64,000 bases of DNA from Clostridiales bacterium (GTDB lineage Bacteria; Bacillota; Clostridia; Christensenellales; CAG-138): the NCBI GenBank assembly GCA_024691085.1, contig JAILNX010000027.1, positions 1-64,000 on the forward strand, written 5' to 3'. The translations under genes and the position numbers were made by a program. The notes under the pieces were generated by a model, which searched no databases, was not told the DNA's origin, and saw only the letters and a list, made by a program, of their open reading frames with translations. Positions 31,386 to 40,390 of this stretch are shown here, one piece after another (position 1 is the stretch's first letter; the number at the start of each line of letters is the position of its first letter).

Positions 31386-31898
31386 ATGAAAACAATGTCT
31401 CGCAAAACCGTTGCCGTACTCCTTTTTCTTGTTGTTGCGGTTATTTCGCTGTCTTCATGCAGCTCAAAGCTCTTTTCAAAGCCTGCGGTTATTTACGGTA
31501 CATGTGTGCTCGTAAACGAGAAAGGCGAGAACGGGCCTATAACGGTCACTTTCAATGAAGACGGAACATACAGATACGGTTATGACACCAAGCTGCAGTC
31601 GGATCCCGGTCCGGTAAGCGACGCGGTGAATACGTTTATCAACAGCAGCGTGCTGAAGGATATCGCTTCCGAAACGGGGCTCACTTCGCTTCTGAAGTCC
31701 GAATCAGCGCAAAAGTTCCTCAGCGAGATCTCAAAAGCCGCAGAATTGAAATACAAAATAATTGATGATTCGACGATGGAAACGAAGGTCTCTCTTCTGT
31801 TCGGTTTCCTCGATCACACCAGCGAGGTCAGCTACAGTCTGAACGGCGATGAGCTGGTTTTTGACGGCGTGCAGTACAGAAGAGTAACCGAGGACTGA
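31386..31898 (+). CDS. Small lipoprotein, first gene of the tubulin-like cluster
   Basis: A 170-residue protein with a signal peptide ending in lipobox VISLSSC, so predicted to be anchored on the outer face of the membrane. The ATG follows CAGGGGG. The body has a beta-rich start (VIYGTCVLVNEKGENGPITV) and an alternation of helices and strands without a family I know. It lies 72 bases before the vWA gene on the same strand with no terminator in between, so membership of the operon is likely but not proven. Confidence 0.75.
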   Translation: MKTMSRKTVAVLLFLVVAVISLSSCSSKLFSKPAVIYGTCVLVNEKGENGPITVTFNEDGTYRYGYDTKLQSDPGPVSDAVNTFINSSVLKDIASETGLTSLLKSESAQKFLSEISKAAELKYKIIDDSTMETKVSLLFGFLDHTSEVSYSLNGDELVFDGVQYRRVTED

Positions 31899-31970
31899 CG
31901 CGTCCGTTCCCCATCTGTAAATAATCCGATCTTCAACTGACAATCAAAGATTTGAGGTATTGTTTGATCT

Positions 31971-34541
31971 ATGAAGCTTTCGCATTTAAAACTTACGGCA
32001 CTGGTTCTTTTGGCGTGCATGATATTCGGTATCATGCCGTTTTTTTCTCCGGCTCAAGCGCATAAAGCCGAAGTTCACAAGTCCATTGCGATAGTGTTCG
32101 ACAATTCGGGCTCCATGTACAAAAACGGAGAACTTGCCTGGTCGAGAGCAACGTATGCGATGGAAGTCTTTGCCGCGATGTTAAACGAGGGCGACCGTCT
32201 TTCCATTTATCCAATGAATCCCATCAGCGTTGACGGTGTGAGCTACCGGAAGGAAGACAGTCCTCTCGTTATTACAGGGCCCGAGCAGGCCTCGTGCATC
32301 CGGAGGATCTTTACATCGAACGCCTCTTATACTCCTATCGAGACCCTTTCCTATGCGCACGACGGGCTGATGGCTCAGTCGGGCGAAAGATGGCTTATCG
32401 TTCTGACCGACGGCGACGTGTTCCACAGAAACGGAAACGAGCGCATCGAAAACACCGCGGAGGTGCTGAAAAAGGATTATCTCGAACCGTACAGCAGAGA
32501 TATGAACGTCCTCTATCTTGCCATCGGGTCAAGAGCTGTCAGCCCCGACTGCACCCCGCGCGGGGATTATGTGCTTTCTGTTGAGAAGGAAAACGATTCC
32601 ACAAGGATCCTCTCAAAGCTTACGGCCATGTGCAACATGATCTTCGGCCGTGACACCCTTCCCGCATCACATTTTTCGGGAAATGTAATGGATATCGACG
32701 TATCGCTGAATAAGCTGATCGTCTTCGTGCAGGGTCAGGACGTCAGCTCTGTGACCGTAACGGATTCGCAGGGAAACAGGCTTACGCCCGTCCAGAACGG
32801 ATCATACGCCACCAGATATCCGGAATCGGGCGTCGGAGGTCAATTTGAATCCGAATGTCAGACCGATACAAGTCTGCAGGGCATGATGATGACCTACGCC
32901 GGTTGTAAAGGGGACAAGTATACTCTGAGTTATTCCGGAACGGCATCGAGCGTTGAAGCTTATTATGAGCCGAATGTTGACATGGAATTCACCTTCACCG
33001 ATGAGAACGGCAACAACGTTGATCCCAACGATCTATACGAAGGCAACTATGTGATCAGCTTCGGCATGAAGGACGGCATGACCGACGAATACACGGAATC
33101 CGATCTTCTCGGTGACGTCTACTATTCGGGGCATTATTACCTCAACGGCGAAACCCACGAGATAAACCACTCCGGCAAGAAGGGAAGCGTCAGCGTCTCG
33201 CTGAAACTCGGGGACAAATTCAACGCCGATATGCTCGTGACGTATCTGGGAGGGTATCAGATTTTCAAGGATTCCTCCGACTTCGGGTGGCCCGATGGAG
33301 GTCTGGAGGTAAAGCCGAGGCCCGCGGGGGATCTGACGGTCGTGATCACCGGAGGTCAGGAAGTATATCAGCTGACAACGCTTGAGCAGGGGGCTCCGTT
33401 CATCGCGGAGGTCTACTACCAGGGCGTGAAGCTTACGGGAGAAGAACTTCAGAAGACCGAGCTGACATGGGATCCCGATCTCAGCGGAGCGGAACTCCGG
33501 AAGATCTTCTGCGATGATCATTACGAGATCGTACTTCTGCACAAAAACCCCAATGACCCGGAATCCACTCCCACAGGGACTTTCACCTTCCCCGTCTCCG
33601 CGATCTATACTCCGCCTGCAAGCGAGGAAGCCCGCTCCCAGCCCGTCAGCTTCACTTATGCGATTGAAGACGCGCGGCAGCAGCTTGAGGTCAAGATCGT
33701 CGCCAAGCAGGATTACTATGTGATCTATCAGCTGGACGAGTCCTATCCCCTTCGCGCCGAGATCACGATCAACGGCAGAAAGCTCACTCCGGAGGAATTT
33801 GCCGATACGGAATTCAAAGCCGACTGCCAGGGGTTGGATTTTGACGTTGAGGCGCTGCCGGATGAATCTGCTTATCTTATTAAGCTGAAGAAGACCGACT
33901 CGTCTGTCCCAGGCATCTACAAGGTATCCTGTACAGCATCGCACCCGGATGAGATCGAAAGGATATCCACCGGGGAGGACAGCAGGATAATCACCCTGAA
34001 CAATCTCCCCGCATGGGCTAAATTTGCGATCGGCGCGCTGCTCGCGCTCCTCGCGATCCTTCTGTTGATCGCCATTCTGAACATCAGGGCTCTGCCCACA
34101 AAGCTGCATACCAAGAGAAGGGACTGCAGCATGACGGTGGATGACGAGGACGTCACCCAGAACGCCGCTTTTGACGCCAAGATCGACGGGAAGAGGCTAA
34201 AAGTACAATCAAGGTATGCGGGAAAGGCGTTCGGAGTCGCTATGGACGTCAAGCCCGGAAAAGGCAGCTGCATCAAAACTCCGCACGCAAAGCGTTCCGC
34301 GGAAGTCGCGAGTGCGAGCGTAGTCAGGAACGGCAACGCAACTATCACCGAGGCGACCATCGGCTCCGCTAAGTATGTCCTTGACGAGGACACGCAGAAG
34401 TTCGTCAGGATGCCGAAGAACGATAAGCCCTTCACGTTAAGGAACGGGGCAAACATCATCTATTCGGGGACAATGCTGAATAACGGAGAACCCAAGAGCT
34501 TCTCCGTCAGAATAAAGACTAATTTTAAAAAGAAAAGATAA
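31971..34541 (+). CDS. von Willebrand A domain membrane protein
   Basis: 856 residues: signal peptide (1-30, ending SPAQA), an extracellular vWA domain with an intact MIDAS (D44-x-S46-x-S48 in VFDNSGSMY, T121 in YTPIETLSYA, D147 in VLTDGDV), several beta-sandwich segments, one TM helix at about 682-706 and a cytosolic beta-rich tail of about 150 residues. vWA domains bind protein partners through a metal ion. It lies 18 bases before the tubulin-like gene. A vWA protein next to an FtsZ-like GTPase matches a system predicted by comparative genomics to remodel membranes. The tail may connect the outside module to the cytosolic GTPase; that is inference. Confidence 0.88.
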   Translation: MKLSHLKLTALVLLACMIFGIMPFFSPAQAHKAEVHKSIAIVFDNSGSMYKNGELAWSRATYAMEVFAAMLNEGDRLSIYPMNPISVDGVSYRKEDSPLVITGPEQASCIRRIFTSNASYTPIETLSYAHDGLMAQSGERWLIVLTDGDVFHRNGNERIENTAEVLKKDYLEPYSRDMNVLYLAIGSRAVSPDCTPRGDYVLSVEKENDSTRILSKLTAMCNMIFGRDTLPASHFSGNVMDIDVSLNKLIVFVQGQDVSSVTVTDSQGNRLTPVQNGSYATRYPESGVGGQFESECQTDTSLQGMMMTYAGCKGDKYTLSYSGTASSVEAYYEPNVDMEFTFTDENGNNVDPNDLYEGNYVISFGMKDGMTDEYTESDLLGDVYYSGHYYLNGETHEINHSGKKGSVSVSLKLGDKFNADMLVTYLGGYQIFKDSSDFGWPDGGLEVKPRPAGDLTVVITGGQEVYQLTTLEQGAPFIAEVYYQGVKLTGEELQKTELTWDPDLSGAELRKIFCDDHYEIVLLHKNPNDPESTPTGTFTFPVSAIYTPPASEEARSQPVSFTYAIEDARQQLEVKIVAKQDYYVIYQLDESYPLRAEITINGRKLTPEEFADTEFKADCQGLDFDVEALPDESAYLIKLKKTDSSVPGIYKVSCTASHPDEIERISTGEDSRIITLNNLPAWAKFAIGALLALLAILLLIAILNIRALPTKLHTKRRDCSMTVDDEDVTQNAAFDAKIDGKRLKVQSRYAGKAFGVAMDVKPGKGSCIKTPHAKRSAEVASASVVRNGNATITEATIGSAKYVLDEDTQKFVRMPKNDKPFTLRNGANIIYSGTMLNNGEPKSFSVRIKTNFKKKR

Positions 34542-34559
34542 AAAAGCAGGAGGTATCAA

Positions 34560-37500
34560 ATGGCTCTAAACGAGGAAAAACTGAAGACAAATGAGGTTGC
34601 GGCGCCGACTCTGTTCGTCGGCGTTGGCGGAACGGGATGCAAGATCGTCAAGAAAGTCGCCGATCTTTGCGCGCCCGAGGAAAAGGAGAACATTAACTTC
34701 CTTTGTCTGGACACCAACGTAAACGATCTTTCCAGCGTCGCGAACGGCAAGACGAAGATCTTCTGGGTACAGACTTCAAATACTCAGACCGTCGGAAGTT
34801 ATCTGGACTATGACGATGACGCGAGAAAAAAATGGTTCCCGAAAAACGCGGTCATGTACGACAAGACCGTTTCCGAGGGCGCAGGCCAGGTGCGAGCGAT
34901 CTCGAGGCTCGCGCTGAACTCCACTATCAAGACCGGCAAGATCCGTCCCCTTTATGATTCGATAGACGATCTGTTCCGCAAGACCGGCAAGGAAATGAAG
35001 CAGGCCATGCGCGTCGTCATCGCGTCGACGGCGTCCGGCGGCACGGGCTCCGGTATCCTGCTTCCGTTAAGCATGTTCATCCGCGATTATGTAAAGGAAA
35101 AATATCCCAATACGAGCCTTATCGTGCGCGCGCTCGTACTGCTGCCCGAAACGCTCGACAGCGTCATTGATTCCCAGACGGAGCGCGACAGCCAGGCCCG
35201 CAACGCCTACGCGACCATCAAGGAGATAAACGCTTTCATGATGAAAGGCTCAGGCTTCATCGATCTCGACGAAGACCTTAAGCAGTTCAGCGGCCTCCGC
35301 GTAGACGTCTCCATCGCCGGTTCCGACAGGCAGAAGACACTCTCGCTGCTCCCGATGGATTTCTGCTTCCTCATGGACGGTCAGGATGCCGAAGACAGCA
35401 CAATGATCAGCATCAACCAGTACATCGAGCAGGCCGCGCAGGCTCTTTATGAGCAGAACATCGGCCCGATGCAGAAGAAGGCGTTCTCTGTTGAGGATAA
35501 CATCATCAAGGAGATGACAAAGCCCGGCAATTACGGCAGGAACCGCTTCGGCGGCATAGGCGCCGGCGTCATTCGCTATCCTTATGAAAAGATCGCGAAT
35601 TACGTTGCGTACGATCTGGCGATAGACAGCATCGGCGGAGACGGCGAAGCGACAAAATGGACCAAGTACGACAACAGCATCAAGGCATATAAGGCAGAGC
35701 AGAAGAAGCGCGGCATCCCGATGTCGACGTGGGACAGCGACGGCAAGGTATATATGGATACCCTGCGCAACGCAAAGGATCCGTTCTCTACCGACCTTAA
35801 TAACACGTTTGAGCTTGACGCGATAGATTCCAAGATCAAAAAGTACAAGAAGAGCCTCGAGGATCAGGCATACCGTGTAGTCCTCGGCGACAAGCGTTTC
35901 GCAGGCGTTTACGACGCCGCCAAGAGCTGGGAGACTCATAACACGTTCGGCGAGACCGAGGAAAAGATCGCCGACGCGGTCGCCGCTCTGGGCAACTATC
36001 GCGAGGCGGTTGAAACAAGAAGCAAGGACGGCAACCCCATCATAAACGGAATAGTCGGCCGCTGGATCGAGGCGGTATTCACGAACGAGCAGAAGACCGT
36101 CGCGATCAACGATTCCTACAGCATCGAGTCCATCATCAAGAACGCCCAGGGCGAGGTGTTCCACCCCTGCGCCGCGAGGTATGCTCTTTACCGCCTCAAG
36201 GAGGAGTTCGAGAAAGAGGTCAAGTCCACACAGGCTGCACAGGCCGCCGAATACCTTGATTCTCTTAAGAACAAGGAGTTTGAATTCAAGTTCTCCAAGG
36301 ACAAGATCATCGGCGTCGAGGGGCTTGCTTCTCTTGAAAGGGATCCCAACCTGTTTGACAAGCTTAAGGGCTATAAGAAGCTCTACGCGGAGGCCAACCA
36401 GGAGCTGCCCGCATACTTTATGGCGATCGACGATTACTGCAAGAAGGCCTCCAAACATGCCGCATACGTGAAGGCGAACGAATATCTCAAGGCTTTCATT
36501 GAGGAATACGAGAACTTCTTCAGCACCTTCGTTTATAAAGTCAAGGACCTCAGACGCAATAAAGTCGATCTGGTCGACGAACTCAAATATAAGAAAGGCG
36601 ATTCCTTCGTCAACATCTGCGCTACCGAAGAGCTGCTCGGCGAGCTCAGCAAGTACTCGCTGCAGAAGGCTCAGAAGGAAACGACGATGCTCAATTCCGA
36701 CATCAACGGAAGCATCTTCGACGCGGTCAAGAACAACGCCATATTCAAGATGGAGCTTGACAAGGCGGGCGACGGCTATATTGACGAGGATAGGCGCGTA
36801 AACATCTTCGACGATATCCTTCTCGGATATTTCAAGAACAGCGTCCTTGAAAAGTGCGAAGACATCGACAAGGATATCATCGGCGCGATCGAACTTGAGC
36901 AGAGGCTTAAAGAGCGTATCCGTCTGCGCAGCGAAAGCGGCGGAGACAAGCAGGTATTCGAACAGGTCACCATCGAGGATGCCCAGCGTCATATCATTGA
37001 GGTCATCGCCATGGGCGCAAGGATCGCCGCTCCGTCCATACAGCGAGCAACGAACGAAGAGCCCCGGGAGATCAAGGTCTGCGCGTATAACAAGTCCCTG
37101 CTCGACAACAGGAGATTCCGCGTAAAGGATCTCATCCCCAACGGCGAAGCTGTTGAGACGATTTCGAAGTATGAGATCCATTTCTACAACGCGCTGTATA
37201 ACCTTACTCCCAACAAGATCAAGAAATTTGCCGCTCCGTTCGATACCGAGACCGGACACAAGGATTCGGGTACCTATCACAAGGCATACTTCGAGTACGC
37301 GAAGCTCATCGGTCCGGACTCCACAAAGAACGCGGCGATCTCGACCCATATCGACAAGCGCTGGGATTCCATTAAGAGCATGCCCGAGCTTGATTTCGGC
37401 TATCAGCAGATCGTGATCAAGAAGATCCATAAGGCCTTCATCTACGGCCTCGTGCACAACGCCATCCAGCAGAAGTCGCTGTCCGCGGTCGCAAACGGCA

Positions 37501-38279
37501 AGAAAGTCTTCGTTTACAGGAATTCCGATAACAGGGACGTCGAACTTGTCGTGCCTAACGGAACCATGTGCGACGAGTTCTACGAGATCCTTGGCGCTCT
37601 GTACGTCAACTCCAAGGTTGTCGAGGATATCGGCCTCATCAAGAGCCGCAAGAGGGCGATGAGCGAGGCGAAGAACTGCAATTACGAGGACACCGAATTC
37701 TTCAGGGATATGGCAAACTTCAATCTTCTGAGGATCATGCCCGACTGCGAGGATCCCGAAAGCGAAAGCAGGTACGACGGCACTCAGAAGAGCCTCGACG
37801 AGCTTAAGGAAGAGATCGCGAGGAACAAGGAGGACAGGACAAAGGAAGGCGGCTTGATCGACTACGTCAAGAAGACGGTCCGCGAAGACGACAGCAAGCT
37901 TTATGTCGAGAACCCCACAAGCTTGTTTGCGATCCCCCTTATGTACTATTGCTCCCTGCCGAATTCCGGAAGGTTCATTTCCGAGATCTCGACCATGGTC
38001 GATTCCGTCATCGATGTTTTCCGCGAGGAATACACCAAGTGGGAGAAAGAGGAAGACGTCAAGTTCGTGCTCTGCACAAGGCTTACCGACGAGCTTAACC
38101 TTCTCAAGAAGAACTACTCGTACTTCGAAGAGCATATGCACGCTCCCGCTCCCCACGAGAACCCCGTCGTTGACATCATCCAGCGCAAGATCAGGGAAGT
38201 CATCATGTCCGCGCCAGAACCCGAGGATTATGAAGTGCTGCTCGACAAAGTAGCTAAAGAGTTTAACGAAAAACAGTAA
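34560..38279 (+). CDS. Tubulin/FtsZ-like GTPase with very long C-terminal region
   Basis: 1239 residues; the ATG follows GCAGGAGG. The N-terminal part has the tubulin-superfamily nucleotide site: FVGVGGTGCKIV at about 19-30 (T1), NFLCLDTNVNDL at 46-57 (T2), GAGQVRAISRLALN at 107-120 (T3-like) and the signature SGGTGSGILLP at 159-169 (T4). This fits the Tubulin_2-type family. FtsZ is about 380 residues and ordinary tubulin about 450, so some 800 residues are extra; they are mostly helical with many Lys/Glu pairs and no TM. It should be a cytosolic polymerising or scaffold GTPase. Whether it polymerises is unknown. Confidence 0.88.
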   Translation: MALNEEKLKTNEVAAPTLFVGVGGTGCKIVKKVADLCAPEEKENINFLCLDTNVNDLSSVANGKTKIFWVQTSNTQTVGSYLDYDDDARKKWFPKNAVMYDKTVSEGAGQVRAISRLALNSTIKTGKIRPLYDSIDDLFRKTGKEMKQAMRVVIASTASGGTGSGILLPLSMFIRDYVKEKYPNTSLIVRALVLLPETLDSVIDSQTERDSQARNAYATIKEINAFMMKGSGFIDLDEDLKQFSGLRVDVSIAGSDRQKTLSLLPMDFCFLMDGQDAEDSTMISINQYIEQAAQALYEQNIGPMQKKAFSVEDNIIKEMTKPGNYGRNRFGGIGAGVIRYPYEKIANYVAYDLAIDSIGGDGEATKWTKYDNSIKAYKAEQKKRGIPMSTWDSDGKVYMDTLRNAKDPFSTDLNNTFELDAIDSKIKKYKKSLEDQAYRVVLGDKRFAGVYDAAKSWETHNTFGETEEKIADAVAALGNYREAVETRSKDGNPIINGIVGRWIEAVFTNEQKTVAINDSYSIESIIKNAQGEVFHPCAARYALYRLKEEFEKEVKSTQAAQAAEYLDSLKNKEFEFKFSKDKIIGVEGLASLERDPNLFDKLKGYKKLYAEANQELPAYFMAIDDYCKKASKHAAYVKANEYLKAFIEEYENFFSTFVYKVKDLRRNKVDLVDELKYKKGDSFVNICATEELLGELSKYSLQKAQKETTMLNSDINGSIFDAVKNNAIFKMELDKAGDGYIDEDRRVNIFDDILLGYFKNSVLEKCEDIDKDIIGAIELEQRLKERIRLRSESGGDKQVFEQVTIEDAQRHIIEVIAMGARIAAPSIQRATNEEPREIKVCAYNKSLLDNRRFRVKDLIPNGEAVETISKYEIHFYNALYNLTPNKIKKFAAPFDTETGHKDSGTYHKAYFEYAKLIGPDSTKNAAISTHIDKRWDSIKSMPELDFGYQQIVIKKIHKAFIYGLVHNAIQQKSLSAVANGKKVFVYRNSDNRDVELVVPNGTMCDEFYEILGALYVNSKVVEDIGLIKSRKRAMSEAKNCNYEDTEFFRDMANFNLLRIMPDCEDPESESRYDGTQKSLDELKEEIARNKEDRTKEGGLIDYVKKTVREDDSKLYVENPTSLFAIPLMYYCSLPNSGRFISEISTMVDSVIDVFREEYTKWEKEEDVKFVLCTRLTDELNLLKKNYSYFEEHMHAPAPHENPVVDIIQRKIREVIMSAPEPEDYEVLLDKVAKEFNEKQ

Positions 38280-38302
38280 CAGTTGGAACGGAGAATTAAA
38301 AC

Positions 38303-40390
38303 ATGCTCACGGTGTTGATAGCCGAACAACGTTATATCGATGCTATCCGGCAGGAAAACCGGTTGTTCTTCGAGCCTTTTCTTGAGGATAGTGATATCGT
38401 TTTCTGTGAGTGGAACCCGGCGGGACAGACTCTCAGCGAGTCTGTCCCCGGCCTCCCGGAGGCAGTAGGACGGCATAAAGAATGGAGAGCAGTTATTCTT
38501 CAAAGCTGCGGCATTGAGCAAAAGAAAAAACAGAATCCCTTCGACGAAGTCGATTACAAGTCCGTTAACTCTTTGGAAAAACCCTGCGCCGGACCCGACG
38601 GCGAGTGGGACGAATTGGTAGCGAGCTGGAAGGAATACTACAGCGAATTGACGACCCGTAAAAAAGCAGTGTTCGAGAACGCTCTCAGGCTTCCGCTTCA
38701 GATGCTTTCAACGTGGCTCTGCTTTCGTCCGTCAGACTATATTCTCGAAGACGTTTCGGAAAAGAAGGACGCCAACGATTGGGCGATGGAAATGCTCGGC
38801 GAGGAGCAGAACAAGCCCAGCGCCAAGATCGAAGCTATGGAAAGGAGCCAGTACAAGCGCGAGCTGCGTATGAAGGAAGAGCTCCGCAGGAAGTTCGTAA
38901 ACGAAAGATCCATAAACATAGCTTATCCTTCAGAGGTCTACTGCATCTGCGAACGTGTGACCGAGAACGGTTTCTTCAATCCCGACGCATTCTGGACTAT
39001 CCGCAGCAACAGCGAATACTCCGCATTTGTCGACCGCAATATGCTGTTTGACAAGATGCGTTTCATGGTGTTCGACGTCCTCCCGGAGACACACAGGGAT
39101 CATCGCTGCGATATGATACGTTTTCTCTACGCGGTAATGGTCTTTGCCTCAAATCCGATCCCCGGCAGCGCCATGCAGGCAAGGCGTCTTTACGTGCTCG
39201 ACAGCGAGAACGACGAGACTCCTCTTTGCATAATGGCGACCTCTTACGAAAAAAAGCTGTCCTCCACGATCGAAGGAATAAACGCCGAGATCGAGAAAAT
39301 ACGTTCCGAGATCCCGGCTGAGCTGAGCGACAAGGAAGCCGAGACGCTTTTCCTCGTTCCCGCGGACGTTCCTGTCACGCTGGACAAGAGCTGCGATACC
39401 GATGCTCTTCACGTGGATATGAACTTCGGTCTGTCCTCAAACTGTCCCGAAGACGAGTCCGCGGAATGGCGGAACGGCTTCGCCCAGTCCGAAAAGTCCC
39501 TCGCCTATATCGTAAAGCAGCAGGACAGATCGGTAAAGAAAAGCGTCGGAAGAGTTGCCGCTATGAGCGAGGTGGACGGCTCGAACATTTCCAGACTTAC
39601 TTCGTTCCAGATGGACGATATCAGAGACTATACCGAAGAAGCAGAGGATAAAATGATCCGGAGTATTCCTCATGATTTCTCCGACCTGTCTCGGTATTCC
39701 GAGCCCATGAAGAAGAAGGCGGAAGATGTGAAAAAAGTGCTGGACAGAAGGATGAGCAAAAAAACCACGATAATAATCGGAGTGGTCTGCCTGCTTCTGT
39801 ACCTTCTGTGCTTCCTTCCCCTTGTTTTCAACAACGGAGCCAGCGAAAAGACTGTCGTCACAGCCCTTATCGTCATCTGCGTCATGCTTGGTCTGATCGG
39901 GTTGATACTGTTCGTGTCGCTGTTCTTCCTGAAAGCTCCCCTTAAATCCGCTGTACGGGATTTCAATAATGAAATGATCGTTATCCTGAACGACATAAAG
40001 AGCTCCATGCAGGGCTTCGCGTCCTATCTGAGTTCTCTGTGCAACGTACGCAGGGGACACGCGGTGCTCTCTTACTCCGAGAAAAACCCGGACGAGTACA
40101 CAAAGAGCATACGCATACGAAAGAAACATCAGGAAGATATCCGCAGAAAGCGCGCTTTCCTGGTTGAGGGATACAGTGATTTCATCTCTGACAGCAGGTA
40201 TTTCGACGAGACGATGATACGTCCGTATGAATACGATTTCAATCAGAAGACCGAGTATAGCTATCCCGCTCCGTATCTCGCAGGCGACTTCCGACAGATA
40301 GAGTTTCTTGAAAGCGGGTGTTCCGTAACGGTGCCCTCAAGTTTCGTAAAGCGCATTACTCTGAGGTTGGAGGAAATATATGATAAGTGA
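38303..40390 (+). CDS. Unrecognised two-TM protein of the tubulin-like cluster
   Basis: I do not recognise this 695-residue protein. It starts MLTVLIAEQRYIDAIRQENR, a Rossmann-like beginning (strand-helix, then DIVFCEW and RAVILQS). A charged helical middle part includes EKKLSSTIEGINAEIEKIRS. Two TM helices lie at about 486-507 and 520-543, separated by a very short loop, so both ends are cytosolic. About 150 residues follow, including RHGHAVLS-like basic segments and IRIRKKHQEDIRRKRAF. It is 23 bases behind the tubulin-like gene and overlaps the next gene by 11 bases, so it is part of the same operon. Confidence 0.85.
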   Translation: MLTVLIAEQRYIDAIRQENRLFFEPFLEDSDIVFCEWNPAGQTLSESVPGLPEAVGRHKEWRAVILQSCGIEQKKKQNPFDEVDYKSVNSLEKPCAGPDGEWDELVASWKEYYSELTTRKKAVFENALRLPLQMLSTWLCFRPSDYILEDVSEKKDANDWAMEMLGEEQNKPSAKIEAMERSQYKRELRMKEELRRKFVNERSINIAYPSEVYCICERVTENGFFNPDAFWTIRSNSEYSAFVDRNMLFDKMRFMVFDVLPETHRDHRCDMIRFLYAVMVFASNPIPGSAMQARRLYVLDSENDETPLCIMATSYEKKLSSTIEGINAEIEKIRSEIPAELSDKEAETLFLVPADVPVTLDKSCDTDALHVDMNFGLSSNCPEDESAEWRNGFAQSEKSLAYIVKQQDRSVKKSVGRVAAMSEVDGSNISRLTSFQMDDIRDYTEEAEDKMIRSIPHDFSDLSRYSEPMKKKAEDVKKVLDRRMSKKTTIIIGVVCLLLYLLCFLPLVFNNGASEKTVVTALIVICVMLGLIGLILFVSLFFLKAPLKSAVRDFNNEMIVILNDIKSSMQGFASYLSSLCNVRRGHAVLSYSEKNPDEYTKSIRIRKKHQEDIRRKRAFLVEGYSDFISDSRYFDETMIRPYEYDFNQKTEYSYPAPYLAGDFRQIEFLESGCSVTVPSSFVKRITLRLEEIYDK

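Noticed and set aside
35250..38156. 968-codon open frame on the minus strand across the tubulin-like gene
   Set aside because: It mirrors the real gene; strong codon bias leaves the antisense frame open. No ribosome-binding site, no recognisable domains, and no place in an operon.
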